Source of the DNA: Puniceibacterium antarcticum
GTDB lineage: Bacteria > Pseudomonadota > Alphaproteobacteria > Rhodobacterales > Rhodobacteraceae
Reading direction: 5' to 3'
Length of the DNA: 64,000 nt
Assembly (NCBI RefSeq): GCF_002760615.1
Contig: NZ_AWWI01000167.1
Coordinates: forward strand, 1 to 64,000
Part shown: piece by piece, positions 1 to 9,569 of the stretch
How the letters are laid out: each line of letters opens with the position of its first letter
Numbering within the stretch: the stretch's first letter is position 1
Translations under genes and position numbers: made by a program
The notes under the pieces: model-generated
What the model was told of the DNA's origin: nothing
Seen by the model: the letters and a program-made list of their open reading frames with translations, nothing else
Database searches by the model: none

Positions 1-1
1 G

Positions 2-529
2 GCGCTGGCCTTGCTGCCGGGGGGCGTCGACTGGCCGGGCTGGCTGCTGCAGGCGCTGGGCTGGGGTGCTCTGGCGCTGTGCCTTGGCGGGGTGGTGCTG
101 GCCCTTGTCGCGCGGCGGGCAGGGCCGGTGCAGCGCTTTGGCCAGTCGCTTGGCATCGCGGTTCTGGACCGTCGCGTGATGCTGCCGCAGATCGCCCTGT
201 CGCTGGCAATTGTGCTGCTGCTGATCGCGGGTTTTGCCGCCTGCGCGCAGGCCACCGGGACACTGCTGTCCATTGAGGCGGCGCTGACTCTGGTGCCGCT
301 GATCCTGACGGCGATGATGATCCCGCTTTCTGTGGGCGGCTGGGGGCTGCGCGAAGGTGCCGCAGCGGCGCTGTTCCCGATCATCGGTGCCGCACCCAGT
401 GCCGGGGTCGCGGCGGGGGCGGCTTATGGTCTGGCGCTGATGATCGCTTGTCTGCCCGGCCTGCTGCTTATCCCGCTGAGCGCGAAGACCGCGAAGGCCC
501 GCGCCCAGAGCGTCCCGCCTTTAACCTGA
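2..529 (+). CDS. Flippase-like / lysylphosphatidylglycerol synthase TM-region family protein (C-terminal part)
   Basis: The gene runs in from the left edge and only its last 175 or so residues are visible, so the start is unknown. The visible part is almost entirely hydrophobic, with several likely membrane helices. Near its C-terminus is the SVGGWGLREGAAA stretch, a hallmark of the LPG_synthase_TM (UPF0104, flippase-like) family. Members are inner-membrane proteins of uncertain substrate; some are domains of lysyl-phosphatidylglycerol synthases, others sit beside glycosyltransferases. It converges on a glycosyltransferase gene 79 bp away. It could belong functionally with that operon or with genes outside the window. 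The family call is fairly secure; the substrate is unknown. Confidence 0.75.
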   Translation, partial: ALALLPGGVDWPGWLLQALGWGALALCLGGVVLALVARRAGPVQRFGQSLGIAVLDRRVMLPQIALSLAIVLLLIAGFAACAQATGTLLSIEAALTLVPLILTAMMIPLSVGGWGLREGAAAALFPIIGAAPSAGVAAGAAYGLALMIACLPGLLLIPLSAKTAKARAQSVPPLT

Positions 530-608
530 AAACATACGCATCGCTTTTCGCGCTGGAGGCACAGTGGACAGGCAGCGAACAAGGGATTCACGTTTAAGGC
601 GGTACGCT

Positions 609-1652
609 TTAGGGCAGGACCATCGCATCCCGCACCAAGACGGCCGAATCCGCCCATGTTGCCAGATCGCTTGCCGCCCGCAGGCTGGCGCGCGCGCAGG
701 TGTCGCGCAGGGCAGGCTCGCTCAGCATCCGGCGCAGGGCGGTGGCAAAGGCATCCGCATCGTCGGGTGCCACCAGCAGTCCGGCCTCTGCCCCCACGGT
801 TTCGGGCACCGCCCCGGCGCGGGTCGATATGATGGGCAGGCCATGGCCCATCGCCTCGCCAAAGACGATGCCATAGCCTTCGTACCGGGTGGCAAGGGCA
901 AAGAGCGTGGCACTACAATAGCGCGCTTGCAGGGCCGCGCTGGACACTTCCCCCGACAGGCGCACGCGCGGGGCAAGGTCCAGATCGTCGATCAGCGCGG
1001 TCAGGCGTGCCGTCATGCTGGGTTCATGGTCGCGCCCGACGATATCTGCCTGCCAGTTCAGATCCGCGATCTGCGCCAGCGCGCGCAGCAGCACATCATG
1101 CCCCTTGCGCTGTGTCAGCAGGCCAACCGACAGGATCAGCGGCGGATCGGCCTTGGCCGCCCCACCCTGCACGGGCGGACCAAAGCCCGGACGCACGACG
1201 GTGATCCTGTCAACGCTCACGCCATAGGACTGGTGCAACAGATCACCGGTGTGCGGGCTGGTGACAAAGATGTGCCGGGCGAGGTCCAGATTGGCCTGTT
1301 CCCGCCGCGCCATGTCGCGGGCCTGCGCAGCGTCCAGCCCCGGTTCCAGCGCCAGCGGATGATGCACCAGCGCAAACAGCGGCGCGCGCACCCGGCGCAG
1401 GCCGTCGGTGTCCAAAGCGCCATATGCCAGACCATCGACCAGCGCGGGGCAGTCAGGCGGCAGCGCCTGCAGCTGCGCCAGCGCGGCGTCGGCATGATCT
1501 GCGCTGGGCTGGGGGAAACTGTCCCCCCATGCCATATGCTGTATGGGCGGGCCCAGCCCCGAGAGCGCCGTCATCAGGTTGAAATCATAAAGATAGCCGC
1601 CGGTCAGTGTGCGGATATCGCCGGGCACGGCAAAGGCGATCTGCGGCGTCAT
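609..1652 (-). CDS. Glycosyltransferase family 4-type (GT-B) protein
   Basis: This 347-residue protein has the two-domain GT-B layout. The C-terminal half carries LSVGLLTQRKGHDVLLRAL, and then YEGYGIVFGEAMGHGLPII, the E-x7-E nucleotide-sugar binding motif of retaining group 1 glycosyltransferases. It probably transfers a sugar from an NDP-sugar to an acceptor in the cytosol. It is the last gene of a minus-strand operon; its ATG overlaps the stop of the phosphatase-like gene upstream (ATGA), so translation is probably coupled. The operon context (GTP cyclohydrolase II, RibD-reductase, PTPS-like and methyltransferase) suggests the acceptor is a small heterocycle or its ribityl side chain rather than a cell-wall polymer. 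That part is inference; no acceptor can be read from the sequence. Confidence 0.8.
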   Translation of the reverse strand: MTPQIAFAVPGDIRTLTGGYLYDFNLMTALSGLGPPIQHMAWGDSFPQPSADHADAALAQLQALPPDCPALVDGLAYGALDTDGLRRVRAPLFALVHHPLALEPGLDAAQARDMARREQANLDLARHIFVTSPHTGDLLHQSYGVSVDRITVVRPGFGPPVQGGAAKADPPLILSVGLLTQRKGHDVLLRALAQIADLNWQADIVGRDHEPSMTARLTALIDDLDLAPRVRLSGEVSSAALQARYCSATLFALATRYEGYGIVFGEAMGHGLPIISTRAGAVPETVGAEAGLLVAPDDADAFATALRRMLSEPALRDTCARASLRAASDLATWADSAVLVRDAMVLP

Positions 1653-2461
1653 TGCCGCGTCCCGATCAGCGCGGCGAGCTCCGGCCCCAGATCGGCATTG
1701 CTGGCCACAAACGACCCAGAGGACAGGACCGGCCGCCCGGGCCAGAGAGGTTCCACCTGACCACCCGCCTCCTGCACCAGAAGCATTCCCGCCGCCACAT
1801 CCCAGGGGCCAAGGTTGCGTTCCCAGTACCCGTCGAGCCGTCCTGCCGCCACATAGGCCAGATCCAGCGCCGCCGCGCCCCAGCGGCGGATGCCAGCGGA
1901 TTTCGGCATGAGCCGTTCCAGATCCTCAAGGCAATCGGGCAGGTGGCCCACACGCCCCCCCGCAGGCACACCGGTGGCAAACAGCGCCGATGCCAGCGGC
2001 ACAGCTTGGGTCACACGGATCGGCGCGCCGTTCAGAAAGGCACCGCCGCCGCGTTCGGCGACAAAGGTCTCTGCCTTGGCGGGGTCATGCACGACGCCGC
2101 ACAGGGGCACGTCCCCCCGGCACAGAGCGATGGACACCGCCCAGTGCGGCAAACCCCTTAGGAAATTCGTCGTGCCATCCAGCGGATCGACGATCCAGCG
2201 CAGATCGCCGGTCCCGCGCGCGCCGCTTTCCTCGCCCAGCCAGCCATGGCCCGGGCAGGCGCGCTCCGGACTTTGCGCAATCAGCGCCTCTGCCCCGCGA
2301 TCAGCGTCCGAGACAAAGTCCCCGGCTGTCTTTTCATCGATGCGCAAAAGGCCCCGGTTGGCTGACGCGTCGCGCAGATAGGCCCCGGCCTGCACCGCCG
2401 CGTCAGTCATGGCGCGCAGGGTGTCGGATGCGGTGTCGGGCAACAGGGTATCAGCACGCAT
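1649..2461 (-). CDS. Inositol monophosphatase-family sugar/nucleotide phosphatase
   Basis: This 270-residue protein carries the metal-binding signatures of the inositol monophosphatase superfamily: LGEESG (Glu77-Glu78), WIVDPLDGTTNF (Asp92, Asp95, Gly-Thr) and GPWDVAAGMLL near the C-terminus. Relatives are Mg-dependent phosphomonoesterases acting on inositol-1-phosphate, 3',5'-bisphosphonucleotides (CysQ) or histidinol phosphate. The substrate cannot be told from sequence. I chose the ATG at 2461, one base after the TGA of the preceding dehydrogenase (TGACATG); a longer reading in the same frame would run 80 bp into that gene. In this operon a plausible role is removing the 5'-phosphate from a ribosyl- or ribityl-pyrimidine made by the RibA/RibD-like pair; that is inference. 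Confidence 0.82.
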   Translation of the reverse strand: MRADTLLPDTASDTLRAMTDAAVQAGAYLRDASANRGLLRIDEKTAGDFVSDADRGAEALIAQSPERACPGHGWLGEESGARGTGDLRWIVDPLDGTTNFLRGLPHWAVSIALCRGDVPLCGVVHDPAKAETFVAERGGGAFLNGAPIRVTQAVPLASALFATGVPAGGRVGHLPDCLEDLERLMPKSAGIRRWGAAALDLAYVAAGRLDGYWERNLGPWDVAAGMLLVQEAGGQVEPLWPGRPVLSSGSFVASNADLGPELAALIGTRQ

Positions 2462-2462
2462 G

Positions 2463-3428
2463 TCAGCCCCCGAACCGCACGCGGTGACACAGGGTTGCCG
2501 GATCCTGCAGGATCGCGCCATAGCGCGGGGCAAGTTCGTCAAACGGCGTCTCCCCCGAAATCAGCGCGTCCAGCACCGGGTCCGCCAGCATGCTCAGCGC
2601 CTTTTGCAACCGGCGGCGATAGGTCCAGCGCGCGGCATGGCCCGGCGGGATCCGCCCGACCTGTGAGCCGATCAGCCGCAGCCGCCGCTGATGGAACCGC
2701 CCGCCCAGCGGCGCCTCTGTCAGGCCGGTGCCGTACCAGCTTGCCTCGACAATCGTGGCCTCTAGCCCCGCCAGCGCAATCGCCGTGGCAAGTCCGGCAG
2801 AGGATGCAGAGGCATGGATCACCACATCCGCCTCCTGAGGGGCTTGCCCCGGCAGAGCAAAGGCACAGCCCAGCGTTTCAGCCAGCGGCCTGCGCGCGGG
2901 GTCGATATCGCTCAGGCAGACCTCTGTGCCGGGAATGCGCGTGGCAAGGTAGCCAACCAGCGCGCCGACAACGCCGCAGCCCACAACCGCCACCCGATCC
3001 CCCGGCTGGATGCCCGCATCCCAGACAATGTTCAGTGCGGTTTCCATGTTTGCGCCCAGAACGGCGCGCTCCGGTTGGACTGCGGCGGGAACCGGAATCG
3101 CCGCCTCTGGCGGGAGGGCAAAGCGCGCCTGATGCGGGAAGAGGGCAAAGATCACCTCGCCCGTGCATGGGCCGCCCTGCACCCGCCCGACGGCGGCGTA
3201 GCCGTATTTCACCGGAAAGGGGAAATCGCCGTCCTGAAACGGCGCGCGCATGGTCTGGTATTCGCCTTCCGGCACGCGCCCCTCGAACACCAGCCGCTCG
3301 GTGCCGCGACTGATGCCGCTGAACAGCGTCTTGATGTCCAGATGACCCTCTGGCACCTCAAAGGCCGTCTTGCGGCATTCCGACATGCGCGCGCCTGTGA
3401 TCCACAGCGCCTGTGTTTCTGTCATCAT
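2463..3428 (-). CDS. Medium-chain dehydrogenase/reductase, BchC-like subfamily
   Basis: This 321-residue protein has a GroES-like N-terminal domain and a Rossmann domain with VAVVGCGVVGALVGYLAT (around residues 145-162). The N-terminal LFSGISRGTERLVFEG pattern with VPEG is typical of the BchC-like branch, where the usual zinc-binding cysteine/histidine set is missing; I see no classical GHE zinc motif. It is therefore probably an NAD(P)-dependent oxidoreductase on an alcohol or ketone, perhaps without catalytic zinc. The start overlaps the stop of the GTP cyclohydrolase II gene by 4 bp (ATGA), which places it in the same operon. A role in bacteriochlorophyll synthesis is unlikely because no other bch gene is nearby. 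Confidence 0.72.
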   Translation of the reverse strand: MMTETQALWITGARMSECRKTAFEVPEGHLDIKTLFSGISRGTERLVFEGRVPEGEYQTMRAPFQDGDFPFPVKYGYAAVGRVQGGPCTGEVIFALFPHQARFALPPEAAIPVPAAVQPERAVLGANMETALNIVWDAGIQPGDRVAVVGCGVVGALVGYLATRIPGTEVCLSDIDPARRPLAETLGCAFALPGQAPQEADVVIHASASSAGLATAIALAGLEATIVEASWYGTGLTEAPLGGRFHQRRLRLIGSQVGRIPPGHAARWTYRRRLQKALSMLADPVLDALISGETPFDELAPRYGAILQDPATLCHRVRFGG

Positions 3429-4534
3429 AGGGCGTGTCCCGATTTCAGCGCCTTTGTCGCAAGATAGCCGCTGTTATGGGCGTTGCGGCCCACCCGCAGC
3501 GGCAGCTGTTCGGTGATCGAAATACCTTCGGCGCGGAACACCTGTACCTTGGCGGGATTGTTGGTCAGCAGCCGCACGGCGCTGAAACCAAGGCGCCGCA
3601 GCATCACCGCCGCGATGCGGAAATCCCGTTCGTCATCTTCGAACCCCAGCCGGTGATTGGCCTCGACCGTGTCGAACCCCTGCGCCTGCAGGTCATAAAC
3701 ACGCATCTTGTTGGCAAGGCCGATGCCGCGCCCTTCTTGATTGAGATAGAGCAGCACACCGGCCCCGGCGTCGCCCATCTGCGCAAGGGCTGCGCGCAGC
3801 TGCGGGCCGCAGTCGCATTTCAGGCTGCCCAGAACGTCGCCGGTGAAACAGGCGGAATGCAGCCGCGACAGCACCGGCAGGCTGCGGTCGGGCGTTCCGA
3901 TTTCAAGCGCGTAATGTTCGCGCGCCCCGGTCGGGTCGCGAAAGACATGCAGGCGCCCGGACTCTGCCGCTTGCAGCGGAAACAGCGCCGAGGCGACGGG
4001 GGACAGGGCCGGGGGGGCAAAGCGGTCCTGTGTCACCTCGATCCGGCTCAGATCCAGCCCCGCTGGCAGGGTGGCACCGGGTGGGCGGGCAAACAGCAGC
4101 ACGGCGGGCAAAAGCTGTGCGGATTTCACCAGACGCAGAGCAAACCCCTGCAGGCCGCCTTCACCACCGCGCAGCAGGTGCAGCGGGCCGCGCGGCCCGG
4201 CCCGTCTGTCAGATGCGGGATCCGCAAGGGCACGAAACCAGTCGATCCCGGCGCCCTCGGGCGGGGCGATGCGCACCGGTGCGTCGCTCAGATCAGCGGC
4301 GGCGGCCGGTGTCATCACCGCGCGCGCGCGCCGCGCCGTCAGCACCAGTTCGGGCGTGCCAAACAGATCGCGCAGCGCGGAAAGCCGCTCCTGCGTCAGC
4401 GGCTCGACCGCGACCACCACGGCCTGTGTCGCGCCCTGCGCCGTCACACAGGGCAGCCCCATGCGCAGATCGCTCTGGACACGGGTCAGGTGTTCCGCAG
4501 GGGTGGGCGCAAGCGCGCTGGCATATGAGGGCAT
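3425..4534 (-). CDS. ribA: GTP cyclohydrolase II (RibA type, with long N-terminal extension)
   Basis: The C-terminal half is a full GTP cyclohydrolase II domain: RLHSACFTGDVLGS and KCDCGPQL supply three zinc cysteines (Cys229, Cys240, Cys242, the spacing known from E. coli RibA), followed by LYLNQEGRGIGLANK and LLTNNPAKV. The enzyme opens GTP to 2,5-diamino-6-ribosylamino-4(3H)-pyrimidinone 5'-phosphate, formate and pyrophosphate. The first 170 or so residues are an extension absent from E. coli RibA, with no DHBP synthase motifs that I can see. The start at 4534 has AAGGA 8 bases upstream; an earlier in-frame ATG would overlap the RibD-like gene. The gene sits in an operon with tailoring enzymes, so it may feed a specialised pathway rather than, or besides, riboflavin. 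Confidence 0.88.
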   Translation of the reverse strand: MPSYASALAPTPAEHLTRVQSDLRMGLPCVTAQGATQAVVVAVEPLTQERLSALRDLFGTPELVLTARRARAVMTPAAAADLSDAPVRIAPPEGAGIDWFRALADPASDRRAGPRGPLHLLRGGEGGLQGFALRLVKSAQLLPAVLLFARPPGATLPAGLDLSRIEVTQDRFAPPALSPVASALFPLQAAESGRLHVFRDPTGAREHYALEIGTPDRSLPVLSRLHSACFTGDVLGSLKCDCGPQLRAALAQMGDAGAGVLLYLNQEGRGIGLANKMRVYDLQAQGFDTVEANHRLGFEDDERDFRIAAVMLRRLGFSAVRLLTNNPAKVQVFRAEGISITEQLPLRVGRNAHNSGYLATKALKSGHAL

Positions 4535-4604
4535 CTTTGGCTTCCTTGGGATCGCGTCGTTCAGGGAAAGAGGTGGGGCAGGGAAAAGGGCAGGGACGGG
4601 GGCG

Positions 4605-5420
4605 TCACTGCGCGCTGTGCTGCAGCGCATGCAGGCAGGCGCGCGGCCGGGCCGCCCCCGGAATCATGGCGCAGTCGAACACCACGTCCGAACCCAGCGC
4701 ATAACTCAGGGTCGTGGGCCGGCGCGCCTGTGCGAGGCTTGCCACAGGCGCGGTGGTCAGCCCCTGCGGACCCGCGCCGATCAGCAGCGGCGCCACCGCC
4801 ACATGAAGGCGGGTCAGCTGATCCGCCTCAAGGAATTGCGCGATGGTGATGCCGCCGCCTTCGATCAGCAGCCGGTTCAGCCCGATTGCGCGCAGGGCGC
4901 GGACAATATCCTTGGGCTCAATCCAGTTGGTGCGGGGCAGGCGCACAACCTCGACCCCCGTAGGACGGGGCTTGTCCACAGCCTGGATCACCACGCGGCG
5001 CACGCTGTCATCGGCCAGCAAACCGGCATCATTGGGCAGCCGCCCGGCGGGATCGATGACCACGCGCGCCGGATTCTTGCCCGCCACCAGACGCACGGTC
5101 AGCCGGGGATTGTCATGCAGTGCTGTCTTGACCCCGATCACCACCGCATCCGCCAGCGCACGCATCCGGTGCAGATGCGCCAGACCGTCGGGGCCGGACA
5201 CATCCTGCGCATCCCCCGATACAGTGGCGATGCGCCCGTCCAGTGACTGGCCGATCTGCGCCACGACGCTGGTCTTGTGAGGTGGCTGGGCCAACGCACC
5301 GTAAAGCGCCAGCGACTGCCGCTCGCCCGGTGTCCAGTCGCCGCAGCACAGGCAGGCCTTGTCCAGACGGGCGGCCAGGATCCTGTCCCAGACTTTCGGT
5401 GTCACATCGACAAGGTTCAT
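4605..5420 (-). CDS. RibD C-terminal-type reductase domain protein (DHFR-like fold), deaminase domain absent
   Basis: This 271-residue protein matches the reductase half of RibD: QSLDGRIAT, then HRMRALADAVVIGVKTALHDNPRLTVR, and LLIEGGGITIAQFL. The zinc deaminase domain that forms the first half of bacterial RibD (HAE and PCxHxG motifs) is missing. Such stand-alone reductases turn the ribosyl side chain of the pyrimidinone phosphate to ribityl with NADPH, as fungal and archaeal enzymes do before deamination. The N-terminal 50 residues (with Cys23, Cys25 and Cys26 in ACLCCGDW) are not part of that domain. The start has GGAGA a few bases upstream. It lies directly upstream of the GTP cyclohydrolase II gene, whose product it could use. 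Confidence 0.82.
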   Translation of the reverse strand: MNLVDVTPKVWDRILAARLDKACLCCGDWTPGERQSLALYGALAQPPHKTSVVAQIGQSLDGRIATVSGDAQDVSGPDGLAHLHRMRALADAVVIGVKTALHDNPRLTVRLVAGKNPARVVIDPAGRLPNDAGLLADDSVRRVVIQAVDKPRPTGVEVVRLPRTNWIEPKDIVRALRAIGLNRLLIEGGGITIAQFLEADQLTRLHVAVAPLLIGAGPQGLTTAPVASLAQARRPTTLSYALGSDVVFDCAMIPGAARPRACLHALQHSAQ

Positions 5421-5447
5421 GTCTTTCTCCGGGTGGGGGGTGTTCGG

Positions 5448-5474
5448 GCAGGCCGGGGGCGTGTCCCGGCCTGC
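5448..5474 (-). terminator. Strong hairpin inside the operon, between methyltransferase and RibD-like genes
   Basis: GCAGGCCGGG pairs perfectly with CCCGGCCTGC over 10 bp around a 7-base loop. It lies in the 94-bp gap between the methyltransferase stop and the RibD-like start. No T-run follows on the minus strand, so it may be a partial terminator, an RNA-processing or stability element, or simply a palindromic repeat. It is the only sizeable gap in an otherwise overlapping operon. Confidence 0.5.
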
Positions 5475-5514
5475 AGTGCGTCATGTAACGGATCTAGCGC
5501 GCGCCACGGGAATG

Positions 5515-6279
5515 TCATGACGGCGGAAGGGCCAGCAGATCGCTGTGGCCGATCTCCGCCTGCGACTGCGCGACGCTCGCCCGCCGCGCCGCGAGCCAGA
5601 CATCGGCGGTGGCGTGCCCGGCCTCGGTTGCAGCGGCGGCGATGCCTTCCAGCAATGCAGCATGCAGCGCTGCCTGATCCGGGCCGATCACCCAGGGGCT
5701 GTCAGCCAGCGTGACCTCGAACCCCTCGGCTGCGAAGACCCGGGCCGATTGCGCACCAGAGTCCGGCCCGAGCGCCGCGCCGATCCCCTTGTTCCCGCGC
5801 TGATGGGCGTTGAACCGCGCCGTCACGGCCGCGTCTTCGCCATGGGCGGGGGTCCAGCCCATGTGCCCGTCATAGCTGAGCGCGCCATAGAACGGGATCG
5901 CCGCCGCGCGCAGCCGCCCCGCCAGCGCCGCAACCCAGGGCAACGGCATCAGATCCAGCAGGGCCGAGGCGGTCACCAGACCGACCCCCTGCAGCGGCAG
6001 ATCCTCCACCGCGCCCAGATCACCCTGAACGCACTCTGCCCCCGGATGAGTCTGTCGCGCGACGGCCAGCAGGGTGGCATCATTGTCCAAAAAGCGCCAG
6101 CGCAGCGCATCATGCCCCATCGCGGCAAAGGCCCGCGCGGTGGATCCGGTGCCGCTGCCCAGATCCAGAACCACAGCGTCCGCCGGGACACAAGCCGCCG
6201 CGCGCGCCAGCAGATCAGCGTTGCGCGCGGCGAGGTCGGCCGGTTCGCGCAGGCTCAGCCAGTCAGCGGTAAACCCCAT
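5515..6279 (-). CDS. Class I SAM-dependent methyltransferase
   Basis: This 254-residue protein has the SAM-binding motif I as VVLDLGSGTGSTARAF, followed by WRFLDNDATLLAVA (acidic loop, post-I) and VTASALLDLMPLPWV (motif post-II). The acceptor is not recognisable; it is not one of the common tRNA, rRNA or ubiquinone enzymes by sequence. The ATG at 6279 comes one base after the TGA of the PTPS-like gene (TGAGATG), so the two are co-translated. A longer reading in this frame extends into the PTPS gene and looks non-coding there. In context it may methylate a pterin, pyrimidine or sugar intermediate of the operon (inference). Confidence 0.78.
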   Translation of the reverse strand: MGFTADWLSLREPADLAARNADLLARAAACVPADAVVLDLGSGTGSTARAFAAMGHDALRWRFLDNDATLLAVARQTHPGAECVQGDLGAVEDLPLQGVGLVTASALLDLMPLPWVAALAGRLRAAAIPFYGALSYDGHMGWTPAHGEDAAVTARFNAHQRGNKGIGAALGPDSGAQSARVFAAEGFEVTLADSPWVIGPDQAALHAALLEGIAAAATEAGHATADVWLAARRASVAQSQAEIGHSDLLALPPS

Positions 6280-6280
6280 C

Positions 6281-6676
6281 TCAGATGTCAGCCTCGTACC
6301 AGCCGCGCGCCACATGACTTTCGTGCAGCATGACGCGGATCCGGCGCACCCGGCCCCCGTCGCCCAGCCCGGTGGTCTGCGTCGTCTCGCGCAACTGTGA
6401 CCAGATGTGATGGCACAGGAATTCGGTTGTGGTGATCTTGCCCTTGAACGCCGCCACCTCATCAAGGTTGCAGTACCGCAGCGGGGCCAGCGCTGCACTC
6501 AGCGCCTCGGTCGCCAGACCGATGTCCACCACCAGCCCGTTTTCATCCAGATCCCCTGTATAGAACGCCGCATCGACGACAAAGGTCGCCCCGTGCATCC
6601 CCTGTGCCGGGCCAAAGACCGGCGAGGGCAGGGAATGGGCGATCATGACGTGATCACGTACTTCGACAGCAAACAT
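6281..6676 (-). CDS. 6-pyruvoyl-tetrahydropterin synthase / QueD-like protein with altered active site
   Basis: This 131-residue protein has the length and layout of the PTPS/QueD family: IAHSLPS (His14, first zinc ligand), [12 protein letters not shown] (His28), [12 protein letters not shown], the ITTTEFL segment in place of PT-x-EN, and [13 protein letters not shown] near the end (Glu119). Family members convert dihydroneopterin triphosphate to pyruvoyl or carboxy tetrahydropterin. Here the usual C-x3-H-G-H motif reads A-x3-H-G-A: the catalytic cysteine is Ala24 and the third zinc histidine is Ala30. The chemistry may therefore differ. The start at 6676 has GGAAG 7 bases upstream. It is the first gene of the minus-strand operon, divergent from groES. 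Confidence 0.78.
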   Translation of the reverse strand: MFAVEVRDHVMIAHSLPSPVFGPAQGMHGATFVVDAAFYTGDLDENGLVVDIGLATEALSAALAPLRYCNLDEVAAFKGKITTTEFLCHHIWSQLRETTQTTGLGDGGRVRRIRVMLHESHVARGWYEADI

Positions 6677-6842
6677 TATGACTTCCAATCGTATTGCAGA
6701 GAGGGCAGGACCTGCGCCGTCTGCGCCCGGGGTCAAGCTGCCGCGGCAAAAGACCGCGCAAACAGCTCTTCGCCCCCGGGCCTGCGACTATATTTGCGCC
6801 ACCCCATTGTGCCGGGTTGCGCAAGTTGCCATGTGTGGATCA

Positions 6843-6869
6843 TTGGCACTCAGGCGTGGCGAGTGCCAG
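6843..6869 (+). promoter_or_regulatory. CIRCE-like element upstream of groES (first copy)
   Basis: TTGGCACTC, nine bases, then GAGTGCCAG. This matches the HrcA-binding CIRCE consensus TTAGCACTC-N9-GAGTGCTAA except at a few outer positions. It lies 57 bp before the groES start, within the 250-bp gap shared with the divergent PTPS-like operon. The changes keep the arms nearly complementary, as expected for a weaker but working operator. Confidence 0.8.
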
Positions 6870-6926
6870 CGTATCTTCTACGCATGCCACCCATTCCCGG
6901 AAATCTCGAAAAGGAGCATTTCCAAG

Positions 6927-8892
<1,966 letters not shown>

Positions 8893-8905
8893 ACCGTCAA
8901 ACCCT

Positions 8906-8935
8906 TTGTCCTGTCGGCATTTGTCGGCAGGACAA
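8906..8935 (+). terminator. Stem-loop terminator after groEL copy 1
   Basis: TTGTCCTG pairs with CAGGACAA, and the pairing continues inward with five more pairs (two of them G-T) to an ATTT loop, giving a 13-bp stem that starts 13 bp after the groEL stop. No T-run follows, so termination efficiency is uncertain, but the position fits an operon end. Confidence 0.65.
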
Positions 8936-9569
8936 TCCGCCTGGCCCTCTGCGGGCCTCTGCGCGGAGATCCTAAACCTGCTGTGGCACGATTGGCTTCG
9001 AAAAGATTCGTCGCTGCCGCCCGAAGCGCAACGGATTCATGTGCAAAAAAATTCGTATAAGTCAGTGATTTAAAATGTCAGGCTGTCGGCCTGGGCCGAA
9101 CCGTCGCTCTATCCTCGCTGCGCGCCCGTAGATCTTGCTGAATCGCTCACCCAAATCGCGCGGATAGAGGTTTATGCAACTCAACAGCCCCAAAACCTCG
9201 CCTGCGAGCACGATTTGCCCCGAGCCCAATTTTCAATCCCCAGCGGGCACCCCGAACAATTCCCAAAGCCGTCAGCCACATGGCAACGGCCATTTACGTC
9301 GCCATCTCTTGCACAGCCCTCTCTATCGCTGTGTTTGGAACATCAGGGGACCCACGAGAGACGTCATCTAACAATTGGGTATGGCCGATAAGGGTAATCT
9401 TCCCCAAAACTAACGAGTTCGTCCTGAACAAGTCACAAGCCTCTGAATTTCTTTGGTGATCCCGGCAAAACTGTAGCAAGAAATTGCAGGGTTTCGAATG
9501 GTGGGTGCGGAAACCTTGCAAATTCCGGAGCCGTGATGAGGCCTCATCCCCGCACTGAAGAGCAGGACG
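8936..9569. other. Long gene-poor stretch between groEL and the IS110 remnant
   Basis: These 634 bp hold no coding region I can support on either strand. It is more AT-rich than its surroundings in places, and the only structure is an imperfect pair CTCTATCC / GGATAGAG about 50 bp apart near 9107-9169. Since a broken transposase follows directly, this is probably debris from old insertions. A short minus-strand reading at 9294-9446 looks slightly protein-like, but I could not place it in any family. Confidence 0.5.

Noticed and set aside
564..1760. 398-codon plus-strand frame opposite the glycosyltransferase
   Set aside because: Low-complexity Arg/Gln/Gly composition; the minus strand has real GT-B motifs.
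2463..3428. Dehydrogenase as bacteriochlorophyll enzyme BchC
   Set aside because: The subfamily resembles BchC, but no other photosynthesis gene is nearby and it is locked into the GTP cyclohydrolase operon.
9107..9169. CTCTATCC / GGATAGAG inverted pair as insertion-sequence ends
   Set aside because: Only 8 bp, widely spaced and not flanking the transposase; IS110 elements lack such terminal repeats.
9294..9446. Short minus-strand reading in the groEL-glnD spacer with a protein-like end
   Set aside because: It looks faintly like a C-terminus but matches no family I know, and continues upstream into the antisense of the transposase. Not strong enough to call a gene.
9481..9540. A TTCGAAT segment that might be a tRNA T-loop
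   Set aside because: No matching acceptor stem, D-arm or anticodon arm around it. I found no tRNA or rRNA gene in the window.
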